The notes under the pieces are model-generated. The model did not search any database and was not told the DNA's origin. It saw only the letters and a program-made list of their open reading frames with translations. Both the position numbers and the translations under genes were made by a program. DNA of 64,000 nt from Anaspis maculata (lineage: Eukaryota > Arthropoda > Insecta > Coleoptera > Scraptiidae). The stretch spans positions 3,782,001 to 3,846,000 of the forward strand of contig OX421964.1 in assembly GCA_949128115.1 (NCBI GenBank), given 5' to 3'. Every line of letters begins with the position of its first letter. Position 1 is the first letter of the stretch. This document shows positions 1 through 59,288 of this stretch, one piece after another.

Positions 1-92
1 AAAAATTTCTTTATTGCTATCTTTCCATTAATGGACTTCAAAATCTTGGATGCGGCATTATTTCCGTTTGCTTGCAAAATGATCAACTCCTC

Positions 93-1924
93 ATAGTACG
101 GTGGTTAAGCGCCAAAAAAAGCTCGAACTATGCATTTTGAGCTTAAGCAATGCGCTTTTGGGGTTCGATTGGGGATACCCAAACCTTAATTTCAAGAGTT
201 GGAGACATCGGTGCACTCGATGCGGAGGGGGTCTGGGGGGCCCTTGAAAGTTGAAGGTGCGAGGCTTCCCACCAAATCACCATACCACCACGTAATTCCT
301 ACTTGGATGTCATCAAACGACTCTAACCTACACATTGACAACATTTGTTACCATGTCCCAACAGTTCTTCACACAGAAAAAAATTAATTCTTATGACAGA
401 TCGGAAAAAACTGTTTTTCTCAATTCTTCATCCCCACAACGAATAAACTGCCAAGTTTGGTGTCATTTTAAAGTAAACGGCATCCTCTGATTTCATTCAC
501 TGAGTCAAAATGTTTGTGAGACCACCGTGCAAAGAATGGCACGCCAAGAAGTGAACATTTTTGAGCACCTCATTTAAAAGTAGTTTCTTGGCTGATACCA
601 ATCGATATGATTGATAATTTTGCCATGGATCAATAACTTGAACTCTTTTGTAACGGTAATGCATGTGAATGAAACTCGACACGAGCGTGGAGGTCTGGAA
701 AAAATATTTTTCTCCAGCGGTCGAATTTATTTCACGCCTACTGAGCGTTAGTTTGTTGGGCTCAGGCAGGCAGCGTTTGGATAGGTTTGGAGACAAAATT
801 TTCATATCTGTCTATGAAGCTGAGAAGCATAATTCTGGAAACTGATCTGAGAATCATCAAATATTATTTTGACGGTCACTAGGTACCCCCATGGGGATTA
901 ACTGCACAGAGATCATGGCTGACGACGGAGGGCATTTAACTTTTAAAGTGTTATTTTCTTTTTTCCTCTACCAACCTTCAAGATTGTTATCATTTTGTAC
1001 GTGTAAGTTTTCTTATGTTTGGAGAAGAAATAATTTTATAAAAACAACCGTGAAAATGACTGTCAGAGTGGCAGAGAATAAGATCTTGGGCGTTGAATTC
1101 CCTCCGCCGTTAGCCATCACTTCTGCAGTTAACCCCCATGTGGGTACTGACCGGCAAAACAATCATTGATGATTCATAAATCAATTTCGAAAATTAAACT
1201 GCTCAAATTTCCAGATAGATATGAAAATTTTGCTTCCAAAGCTATCCAAACGCTCCCTACCTGAGCCCTGCGAACTGACGCTCAGTAGGCGTGAAAAAAA
1301 ATTCGACCGCTGGAGAAAATTTTTTTTACCAGGCCTTCACGCTCGTGTCGAGTTTCATGCACATGCATTATCGTTACAAAAGAGTTCAAGTTATTGATCC
1401 ATGACCAATTTATCAATCATATCGATTGGTAACAGCCAAGAAACTACTGTTAAATGAGGTGCTTGAAAATGCTTACTTCTTGGCGTGCCATTCTTTGCAC
1501 GGTGGTCTCACAAACATTTTGACTCGGTGAATGGAATCAGAGGATGCCGTTCACTCCAAAATGACACCACACTCGGCAGTTTATTCGTTGTGGGGATGAA
1601 GAATTGAGAAAAACTGTTTTTTCCGATCTGTCATAAGAATTAATTTTTTTCAGCGTGAAGAACTATTTGGACAAGGTAACAAATGTTGTCAATGTACAGG
1701 TTAGAGTCGTTTGATGGCCTCCCAGTAGGAATTACGTGGTGGTATGGTGATTTGGTGGGAAGCCTCGCACCTTCAACTTTCAAAGGCCCCCCAGACCCCC
1801 TCCGCATCGAGTGCACCGATGTCTCCAACTCTTGAAAATTAAGTTGAGGGACCCCCAATCAAACCCCAAAAGCGCATTGCTTAAGCTCAAAATGCATAGT
1901 TAGAACGCTTAACCACCGGACTAT
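93..1924. mobile_element. Foldback element 1 (ATAGTMCGG ends)
   Basis: The two halves, 93 to about 960 and about 1075 to 1924, are diverged reverse complements of each other. They start with ATAGTACGGTGGTTAAGCG on the left and ATAGTCCGGTGGTTAAGCG on the right (read inward). Both arms contain the same translated fragment (ETSVHSMRRGSGGPLKVEGA), which is shared repeat sequence rather than a gene. There is no transposase. No target-site duplication is evident. Confidence 0.85.
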
Positions 1925-2194
1925 CAAGCTTTTTACCGAATTGCTGTATATTTTCATCGTCTTGTCTAGTCTAGATCGTAATAGTTTATTTTGCAATGCT
2001 GTGTCGGATTTCCGTGTAAGTGAGTGCATTTTCATTGCTTGTATCAAATCATCTAGTTTATCGTGATTGGAATTGAAACGAAATTTAGCTCCATGGGGTA
2101 ATCTGGTCTTTCGTACAAAATGATTCAGAGTTTTCCAATCACCACAATCACTTAGCATGGATCTATAGAGGTCAATCGCGTCGATCAATTGCAA
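1925..2194 (-). pseudogene. Reading frame interrupted by foldback 1
   Basis: A 90-codon minus-strand frame starts with MQLIDAIDLYRSMLSDCGDW and stops at the foldback. If the foldback is removed, the frame continues without a break into minus-strand bases 92-1 (EELIILQANGNNAASKIL...). The protein is not recognised; it may be a gag-like or other retroelement product. The continuity suggests the foldback inserted into a coding sequence. Confidence 0.4.
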
Positions 2195-2439
2195 TGTTTC
2201 ACTTTCTGTGTCATCTTAGACAGGCTCTCTCCAGCTAAGCAGTTGTAGACTCGTGGTTCCTCTTTTACAATCTGCTTTCCAAAGTCTGTGAGCACAACGA
2301 TCCGTCACTTTTTGCGTAGTCACTGGTCAGATCGGGTTTGCACTATCTACTGTGAAGGACTACTTTCTGTTCTCTACATGGGGTAGAAACAGGGAGAGAA
2401 TCAGACACCGCCTGCAGCATGGTGTTACACCACAAGTCT

Positions 2440-3115
2440 GTTACATTCTCGAATTGTACCGCGCAGCTCCAGAAATCGCGAAGACGACTGGATTGGAGGC
2501 TCAGTTGGTGGAGATTTTCCGGGAAAAACATCATCTACATCTCACACAGCCAGTGGAGAACTTCAAACTGTACTGTTATGCAACCACTGAACCGCAGAAA
2601 CCATCGCTCCTCCTCTGGGTCTACGTGAAGACGTTGTCTGTCGACGACATATCCCAGATACTGTAGCTCAGAATTGCAGATATGGCATTTTTCCAGAGAC
2701 ACCATTGGAACAACCATCCATAGACGAATCACACCTCCGAGATTACTAGAGGTTTCTCAAAGCTCCTGCAAATGATGGAATCGTCGTCGACGGTAGACAA
2801 ATACGAAAAACTCCAACTCAGGTCCCAGAACGCGGTCGATAAGCTTTTACCAGGTGACTGGCTCATCACGTAATCCGAATGGCGTGCGCCTGAATTCGAA
2901 AAGGCTACGTCTGGTACCGTGAAAGCTGCAACTTTCTCGTGATAATTTCTTCAACAGGCATCTGCCAGTAAGCAGTCTTCATGTCTAGAGAAGAGAAGTA
3001 CTCTGCTCGTTCAAGGATATCCTGGATGTTCGAAATGTAGCACAGCGGATATGGTACCCTTGTCGGTAACAGCGTTAACCCTGCTATAGTCGATACAGAA
3101 GCTATAATATGTATT
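2440..3115 (-). pseudogene. Ty3/gypsy reverse transcriptase relic
   Basis: Read from right to left, pieces of a gypsy-type Pol can be followed through several frames: CIDYSRVNAVTDK near 3100, a FTVP..F.FR.PFG-like stretch near 2900, and KCHICNSELQYLGYVVDRQR near 2640. Stops and frameshifts separate the pieces, so it is dead. No LTRs or integrase were recognised nearby. Confidence 0.75.
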
Positions 3116-51839
<48,724 letters not shown>

Positions 51840-52097
51840 GGAACCCAACAAAAGAAAAACCCTAAAATCAAAACTAATTTATTTAATTGCGACGGTGGTC
51901 CCCTTGGCCGGCAAGAACGACATGACAATAATAAACAATTACGGGAATATTCAAGGAGGGGTTATTTGCCGGCCAATCGCGGCCACCGCGACACGACTCA
52001 GAATACTCTTGTAAATACTGCTCTAGTTTCGTATAAGTGGTTAAGATTTATTTTTATGTATATATAATTTTTTTAAGAAAAATTAAAGAGATTCGTT
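51840..52097. promoter_or_regulatory. Shared 3' region of adenylyl cyclase and GGCX
   Basis: The 258 bp between the two convergent stop codons hold poly(A) signals for both strands. For the + gene these are AATAAA at 51930-51935 and ATTAAA at 52082-52087. For the - gene they are AATAAA read from TTTATT at 52047-52052 and at 51878-51883. Use of the distal signals would give overlapping, complementary 3' UTRs. A perfect 11-bp inverted repeat (51904-51914 and 51966-51976) brackets the first + signal. Confidence 0.6.
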
Positions 52098-52531
52098 TCA
52101 CGCCGGTTCTTTGGAAACCTCGTCGGGAACCGGCCTAGTCCTCCTGGGGATCGGCGTGCCGAATGCAATGTGCGAGATCGAGTTGGCGATGTGGCTCCAC
52201 ATCTGTAGGAAATTGTCCAGTCTGGCACCGACGTCTTCGATTAGGGGAAACGGGGAATACATGACGTCTCTCGAGTCCAGCGGCTTGGTCAGGTCTTCGT
52301 TCAGCATTTCTCGGGTTCCATTGACGTACGTGTACATGTAGCAGGAAGGGATGGAGCCTACGGTGTGGATTTTGTGAAACGTTCCAGTTTCTACTGCGAT
52401 GCTGTCGCCTGTTTTCATTTCCATGCCGTAGGATTTGTCGGCGGTGTCCATCTCGTATACCACGTCCCCTTCCAAGATGGTCAAGGTCACATTGCGCAGA
52501 TCGTCTGGGATGAAGTTTTCCAAATACAGCC
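52098..52531 (-). CDS. GGCX: GGCX terminal exon
   Basis: The acceptor TTTCAG lies at 52537-52532, and the exon completes a Gly codon to join ADFPG to LYLENFIPDDL. The stop is TGA at 52100-52098. It encodes the cupin-like stretch ILEGDVVYEMDTADKSYGME and PSCYMYTYVNGT, matching the human GGCX C-terminal part. Confidence 0.95.
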
Positions 52532-55500
52532 CTGAAATTATGAAATCTTCAATTTCTGTTTGCTTGCAAAAGCTGTGATGAATAAGAAAATAATGAAGTG
52601 TAAAAAAACCCATTTTGTGAACTCCCACAAAAATATCTTGAAAACATTAGTGCCGGGGCTCTTGGGGCTCTTGGGGCTAGTCTTATGGGGCTCTTATGTG
52701 CGAGGTTATGTGTTGTGTGCCAGGGCAATTTCCGAGGCAATTTCCCAATAGAGCGCAAGCCGCAAACCCTTCAACCAAGCAAAAAAATAATATAAGATAA
52801 ATAATTAATATCACTTATCAGTAGTGTAGGCATGCGGAAAAGCAGTGAGAACAACCAAAATGTCTCACTCAGCTTTTCCGACGAATTTTGAATTTTTCAA
52901 TGGGCGCTGATGCGTTGTCAGTTCTAGCTCAATTTTTCACGTGAGATTGATACCCGAGCTTCGACTGTCGGCTAGCAGGAGCCGCCAGTTGTTCCTCCAG
53001 CAGTCGGGTTGCATAATTTTGCGGCCCGTGCCCTCTATATTCATTTATATTAACCGGGTTAATCAGGAAATGGGCGAATCAAATAAGCCGATATCAGGCA
53101 AAGCCTACTATATTCAACCGTACTCTGAAACCGACTGGCGTCGGGGCTCTTTCTCACAGCACTCTCCCCTTCGCCAGACGCTATTCAAATTCTTGAACTA
53201 TGATAAAACTAGTCAGCGTAGCGACCACCGACCACTGTTTTGCACTCTCTATGTGTCGTCTATCTACTGTCTAGAGTTTTCTAAATAACATTCATAGAAT
53301 GTCTTTAAAATATTTATTCTAATATTTAAACCTAACATTTATAAGATTTCGACTCTTGAAAACTTTGTGCAACTTGTATTGGGCTCTATGCCGGATCAAT
53401 CAGCCTTATTCTTAGCCAAAGAAGAGAATTTATCATTATTGTCATTATAATGGCTACTATTATTAGCAATTTCAACAATTTAAAACCGTTTTCGAATCGA
53501 TCGGATAAAGTCACCTTTTTGAAATCAAACTTCTGCCATAGTATATTGCAAGGCAATATTTTGAAATTTTGAGTTTTTGATTTGTTTCAATAGCAGGGTA
53601 GTATCTTCATTGAATAAGATTGATGTGTCCAACAAAATGTCCAAGCGTTGGGTTTTACAATTCCAAATTATATTTGACAATTTACCAACAAAGTCGTTTC
53701 CTCCACAGTCGTAAGTGGCGATAACTGGGAATTATGGCATAGAAGGGAAAGGCTCACATATTATTTCGACTATTATTAACAATTCCCACAATTTAAAACC
53801 GTTTTTTTTTATCGATTGGACAAAGTCGCCTTTTTGAAGTCAAATTTTTGCCATAGTATAGCAGGGCAAAATTTTTAAATTTTTAATTTTTGATTTAATG
53901 CAATAGCAGGGTAGTATCTCTATTGAATAAGTTTGATGTGACCACCACAATGGGCCTTATGAATAAAGATTAAGCAATTGCTTTTGCTTAAAATCTAGCA
54001 GTAAAAAACGAAGAAACATTTGAAAATGAGACTTTGAACCATTGTTATTATTTCAATCAGTTAATCAAATGTTCAATAAAACCTTAATCAAAAAATTACT
54101 TGAAGTTTCTGATTTTTTGAGAATTTTTCAAAAACAGAAAATCAAGCGAAAGCAGTTGCTTAATCTTTATTCATAAGGCCCAATGTCCTAGCGACGAAAA
54201 GAATGCATGCTTCAAGAAATTGTTTTTCTATTTTGGTAATGCATTGGCTACTCCTCTACACTGAGCCGACAAAAAAAATTCTATGGCACGTAGGAAAACG
54301 GTCGTTTTCCTTTGGGGCACCCATGTGCATACATCAACTTTTTTTTATTCTAAAAAAGTGACCTAGTCATGAAGAAGTTCTTACGTAGTACCTACATTCG
54401 TTTTGAAATCAGCAAGTAATTTTATAAATTAGGCTCTTGATTTTTACACCACGAAGCTCTGAATTCACAGATTCAAGTAGAAATATGAGAAATAATCGAT
54501 ATTTTGGATGATTCACTTTGAAATAAACCCTCGAAAGCCCTCCTCAAACATGAGCTAAGTCAGCACCATAGTTCTAAGCGAAGTAGAGTTCAAATATAAT
54601 GTTAGATAATTATTGTTTTTTACTTATTAAAACTGCGTTCATGTGGTTTTTGCTGCGAGTCGTGCCAAAGTAGCTTTCAGCAAGTGTTAATTATTATTAC
54701 CTACTTGCATGTTGGAAACTATAAAATGATCACTGTAACACAAATCTGAGTACCTACATATTTCAGTCTGGCGAAAGTGTCCTGTTGGAACAATCAATCT
54801 AAATTCAATAAATTCCAACATTTTGACACATTTGAGATAAAATGAAGATCCAGTACGAGTTCTGGAGTACCTATTTGAAATTGATTGAATAGAAGAAGTT
54901 CAATATCCGGTCTCTGGTGATAACATTATTAATAGCAAATTAGCAAATAGTAGTGTATTTCAAAAGAAGGTGGTACCGTCAAGTGGGTATTTATGGGACA
55001 TTACGGGTTATATGGGACGTTACTACAATTTTTCAAATGTGCCGCCTTAACTCGGTTCCGGGGTACCAATCGAGGTGGTAAAAAATTCCCTAGCACTGAC
55101 AAGTGCCGAAGGCCGCCAAAGTCGCCGGTGAGACGATGAAAAAAACATCAAGTAAGTGTAAAAAAAAATCGGTATTTAAAAAAAAAAGTGAAATTTTACT
55201 TTGTGCTAAGAGTCTCATCTGGACTGCCTGAAGTATAAGAGCTAAAATCTCGATCCTATGAAACAAATTCTTGTACATAACCTCAACAACACAACACACT
55301 GTTTTGTTTTGGTTTTGCAGTGCAAATTTTTTTTAATTTCCAATATTTTGATAAAATGCACGTTTACAGGGTTATTTGGGACGCATATGCATCATGCCTC
55401 GGCACCACGTTCACAAACCGGGAACGGCGTACCGCAGAAATTATTGTATTGAAAACTTAGAAAGAGCATTAGAGGCGGTCATTATGGAGGGCATCTCCTT

Positions 55501-57240
55501 TCGTCAGGCAGAGGAGCGGTACCAGGTGCCCCGTAACACCATCTTCAGGAGGTACAAAGGCCAAAATTCAGACAGGCTCGGAAAGCCCCCCGTCCTCAAT
55601 GAGTTGGAAGAAAAGAAATTTGTTGTGTTGAAATGTCCTAAGGGACCAAGAATTTATTTTTTGTTATTTTTGTTTACATTTTATAATAAAAAAAGTCTAA
55701 TATGGGACGCTTTTTTATTTGCCATTTTGTAGGTCCAGTTTTAGAAAATTTTTACCGATTTTTTTTTATAGAATAAGGACGTCCCATATAACCCATATAC
55801 AGTCTTGTTTGGGTCAAACTATTTTTCTAATGCATTTAACATTAAAAACCAAAACTGTCCCATATAGACCCATGTACAGGGTTATATGGGACAGCAGAAA
55901 ATCGAAAAAAAAAAATAGACGGCAATACTGAAATTGCGAATTGACCATTGGATCTGATAGCCTAGATAAACTCGCAGCTATAGTATTTTTCACCTCAAAA
56001 AAACCGGCTGACACTGAAAAGATATAAGGCAAACACTGAAAAAAATGTCCCATAAATACCCACTTGACGGTACCTATGAGGCGGAATATTTGGCTGAATG
56101 CTATGAAAACTGGCAGAGATCGCGCTCAAAGCCGTCTCTGTGAATGCTAGTGAACGAGTGTGGAATGGAAGATTATGGCCAAGAAATTCGGGGAATCCTG
56201 ACCTGGAAAATCGGCGACGAACAGAACGTCGCTGTAGTTGGACCACGAGTAGACGTCCTCGCTGATTTCGCGCATCCTCGTCCTCGAACCGCTGAACTGC
56301 GACAGGACCGGCTTCAGCCATTCGACGGGACGAAAAGGGGACCACTGGGCCGTCAGCAGGTCGTAGTTGGGGTCGTACATGCGTTGCTGGAAACGACCGT
56401 TGAGGGAGCACCACACGTCCACGTAAACGGACAGGTCTTGCGACAAGACCAGTTCGTCGTTTCCTAGAAAGTGAAATACCAAATCAGCTTTTGGTGATAT
56501 CATATCTGATTATTAAAACTATAATAAAAATAAATATGCCAAAACATGAATAAATATGTGTTTCAAAATAGACTAGCCAAATGCCTATATAGGAGATAGC
56601 CCAGGTGAATAACTATAAGAGACCCTTATATTTTTTTCGGCATTCGAAATTCATTTATTTTCATTTTTTTTACACTGGTTGGATTGTATGAAATTTGACT
56701 ATGAAATAGGTAGACTAATCATTCAAAACAACTCTCTTGGCAAATTCCAGTCGATTGTCTCGACACGTTCATAGATTATTCATGAAAATCGCAATAAAAA
56801 AGCAAACTTTTGAAGGGCTGCATTCTCTCAGTTTCTTCTCGGCTTTCCCCCATGGGCGTTTGACTAATTTATTCTGGGACACCTGTATAATTTCCCTGTT
56901 ACAAATGTTTATCTGAAGTTGAAATTGTCCAACCGTAGGGTTTCTTGATAGTTTTTTTTTCTCTAATCGAAAAAAGGGATTTATTTATAATAATTTGAAT
57001 AAGTAGGAGGTAATATACTTTACCATCTTGTAGATTTCTCTTGACACACTGAGCATACTGAAGACACATATCTGCGTGTTTACTCCATCGTTCAGTTTGA
57101 GTCCAAGCCTCTGGATCTAAGAAGTGTTCAGCTCCAGAAACGTTGTCGACCACTTTGACTATCACAAGAATGGTATCCCAGGAGTGAACCATCATGTCCC
57201 AGGAGTAGCCGTACAATCCATCGGTCCAGTTGTTATAACC
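52098..57240 (-). CDS. GGCX: Vitamin K-dependent gamma-carboxylase, last three exons
   Basis: GGCX is an ER membrane enzyme that uses reduced vitamin K, CO2 and O2 to convert glutamate side chains to gamma-carboxyglutamate. Three phase-compatible exons (57240-57024, 56464-56213, 52531-52098) give 300 C-terminal residues. Exon 1 has GYNNWTDGLYGYSWDMMVHS, a near-match to the human motif; exon 2 has RFQQRMYDPNYDLLTAQWSP and ends in FVADFPG; exon 3 continues with LYLENF and has PSCYMYTYVNGT. These are lumenal parts of the family's C-terminal half. The N-terminal membrane domain and the active-site lysine are upstream, beyond the right window edge or unseen. The tail is shorter than in the human enzyme. 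It is tail-to-tail with the adenylyl cyclase gene. Confidence 0.95.
52532..53465 (-). other. GGCX intron, unclassified part
   Basis: It includes a small hairpin at 52836-52886 (GGAAAAGC mirrored as GCTTTTCC) and a moderately GC-rich stretch (52930-53285) that may be a transposon fragment. No gene was seen. Confidence 0.4.
53466..53951. repeat. Two direct repeats of about 180 bp
   Basis: Copies at about 53466-53650 and 53772-53951 share CAATTTAAAACCGTTTT, GCCATAGTATA and CAATAGCAGGGTAGTATCTC. The second copy is interrupted at its end by the MITE 53952-54181; the first shows the uninterrupted sequence. Confidence 0.8.
53952..54181. mobile_element. 230-bp GGGCCTTATG MITE, PIF/Harbinger-like
   Basis: Inverted ends start GGGCCTTATGAATAAAGATT. 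The flanks are AAT on both sides (53949-53951 and 54182-54184). GGGCC ends with a 3-bp AT-only duplication fit a Tourist/PIF-Harbinger MITE, although AAT differs from the usual TWA. The sister repeat gives the empty site. Confidence 0.8.
54185..54973 (-). other. GGCX intron, nothing recognised
   Basis: AT-rich sequence without gene or repeat boundary recognised. Confidence 0.4.
54976..56070 (+). mobile_element. pogo-like element with Psq HTH exon
   Basis: The ends are inverted repeats CCGTCAAGTGGGTATTTATG and its complement, flanked by TA (54974-54975 and 56071-56072). Inside is a Psq-type helix-turn-helix. The motif TATGGGAC and close variants recur about eight times in both orientations. 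No DDE domain remains, so this is a deletion derivative of a pogo/Tigger-type element. Confidence 0.75.
55394..55640 (+). CDS. Psq/CENP-B-type HTH domain fragment
   Basis: The frame MPRHHVHKPGTAYRRNYCIE, then LERALEAVIMEGISFRQAEE and RYQVPRNTIFRRYKGQ, matches the Psq helix-turn-helix at the N-terminus of pogo/Tigger transposases. PPVLNELEEKKFV is the usual follow-on. It then runs into non-coding sequence. The domain is intact, but DNA binding is untested and the protein would lack the catalytic part. Confidence 0.75.
56213..56464 (-). CDS. GGCX: GGCX penultimate exon
   Basis: The exon encodes VDVWCSLNGRFQQRMYDPNY through VLFVADFP. The acceptor is TTCTAG at 56470-56465 and the donor is GTCAGG from 56212. 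Both ends are phase-compatible with the neighbouring exons. Confidence 0.95.
56465..57023 (-). other. GGCX intron between exons 1 and 2
   Basis: AT-rich intron without recognised features; it ends in the acceptor TTTCTAG read on the - strand. Confidence 0.6.
57024..57240 (-). CDS. GGCX: GGCX antepenultimate exon
   Basis: The exon begins at GYNNWTDGLYGYSWDMMVHS after acceptor TTCCAG and ends at QD plus one base before donor GTAAAG (57023). It also contains WSKHADMCLQYAQCVKR, a conserved GGCX segment. No further upstream exon was recognised in 57241-64000. Confidence 0.93.
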
Positions 57241-58538
57241 CTGGAATCAGTTTTATTGCCAAAAATTCACATAAGTACATAGTTCATTAGTTCATCAGTT
57301 CATTTATATTTCACAGTACTCTGCTTCATTCATCCGTACAAGAATATTTTTATGAAGTAATGTTATTTCATTTATTTTACAAAGGCCAGAAAAATAATAA
57401 CAAGGATTTTTCTAGTTTTATTTTGGAAGTTATGAAGAGTCAAAAGATGGTCAAACCCTTCTAGCCTCGTTATTTTGAAAGATGAGGATTTTAGTTGGAT
57501 ATTGTGAAAGAAACATAAAAAAAAAATATGAATCCCGAGATGGTGTTATGAACTTCTGTTTTCTATACTCTCAGACTCGGAAACCTATAGAAAATTATTT
57601 CCCTCAAAAGTCGTTTCCATACCATTTGATTGACCTTTCAACCGATGTAGAGCAAAACATCACACAGCTTCAAACCCAGGTTTTTCTTCTCAAGGTTTTT
57701 CCAGAGAAATTGGATTTTGTCACCTTGTTCCTTAGGACGCTCCATAGTGAATGTAAATAATCTAGCAGAGGTATGTACCTACATTATTTATTTCTCATTT
57801 ATAATAAACACAAACGGTCTACTAAAGTCTTCAGGAATGACGAAACTATAGAAGGAATCGAGAGATAATCTCGAGGACCATCTTTTGATCCTTCATAACC
57901 GAAAAGATTAAAATTTTTTTTTTTGTGAATTTTTCTGGGCTTTGTAAGAGATCCCATATAAGTACCGTCGTAATACTGTTCTGGTAGGTACTATAATGGC
58001 CAGCGTGAAATTATAAAAGGGAATTTATGTTTAGGAATAAATTAGCGTTACGGACGATTTTGGGAAGGAGAGAAGAGGGACAAGGGAGAATTCTGGGCTC
58101 GCGCCGAATTCCTGAGTGGCCTGCTTGTTGGCCAGGGGTTTGACACACCTGATACGGGGGGTGGAAATACGATCGGTCCGAGAATACGGGGGTGCGGCAC
58201 GGGGACTGGTGTGAGTGACGTCGAGTCAAACGGATGTGTTTGGCTAGAAGAAAAATTATTACTCGTCAAGAATAAATCAATAAGAGTGCTAAAAACACTG
58301 TTCGTAATTGTAGTGCATCATTCACGAGAGAAAGAATATCAAGGCAAGTCTGATTTCCATTGTAATCAAATGATAATTGTTTAATGAGGTTGGAGTAATT
58401 GTTTTGTTTATAAACGTAAGTAGGTTTGATTCTTAGTATTTCGAACAGTCATAGGAAGCGTCAAATCGATTCAATACCCTGCAATTGCTGTGAGCTTTTG
58501 AATACCTTGTTTTCAGCCACCTTCAAGACGCGTACATT
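57241..58538. other. Upstream GGCX intron, nothing recognised
   Basis: This part of the GGCX gene has no recognisable exon. ORF 57482-57760 (+) has no domain. A GC-richer patch (58050-58250) may be an old insertion. Confidence 0.4.
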
Positions 58539-58679
58539 ACAACTTGACGCGGGACAACTTGACGCCAGAAATTTCAAAGCGGCCGACTTGACGCCGGGAC
58601 AACTTGACGCAGGACAACTTGAGCCAGGAATTTTAGAGTAGCCGATAGCCGACTTAACGTCGGGACAACTTAACACTAG

Positions 58680-59288
58680 TTGGAGCTATAGGACCCCGAG
58701 TATTACATGAAGGCACAAAGGTGCTTACTAAAGTTACGAAAGCAAGGTGAAAACGCAAGGGGCCCGATAGACCTCCGAATGCCAAACAAAGGCACAAGAG
58801 TGCTTACTAAATGTGAATGGAAAAAATGCAAGGGAGCTCAGCAGGGGTTCAAACACCATTGATTATTGAAGACACAATGGGGTCCAGTGGGGTTATGAAT
58901 AACACAGCAAAAAAGAGAGACTTTTTGGCATATGAGGACACAAGCGGACCAAGTATGGGGCTTTGAATACCAGACGAAAACACATGTGTGCTTTCGATTG
59001 CTTGAAAGCTCCCTGAGACACGGAAAATTGCAAGGGGACTCATCAGGACTTCAAAAGACATTGAAAGCACAAGGGGGCTCATTAGTGCTTTGGATCACAC
59101 AAGAAGGCAGAAGGGGCTCACGGGTATTCTAAACACGTAAAAAACATAGGGAGACTCACCAGGGCTCCAAACGGTACTTGAGGTTGAGGACATACGGGGG
59201 CTCCAAATGTTACACGAAGGCACAAAGGTGTTTACTAAAGCTTCGGAAGCGACGAAAAAATGTTAGGGGACTCAGCAGGGCTTCAATC
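58680..59288. repeat. GGGCTC minisatellite, first block
   Basis: Units of about 55-60 bp such as CAAGGGGGCTCATTAG.GCTT and A.ACACAAGG recur. This is the same family as 39430-41200 but in the opposite orientation. The solo LTR splits one unit at 59288. Confidence 0.7.

Noticed and set aside
57482..57760. 92-residue ORF (+) near the GGCX exons as a candidate host exon
   Set aside because: It is on the opposite strand to GGCX, has no splice-site or domain support, and does not resemble GGCX or adenylyl cyclase.
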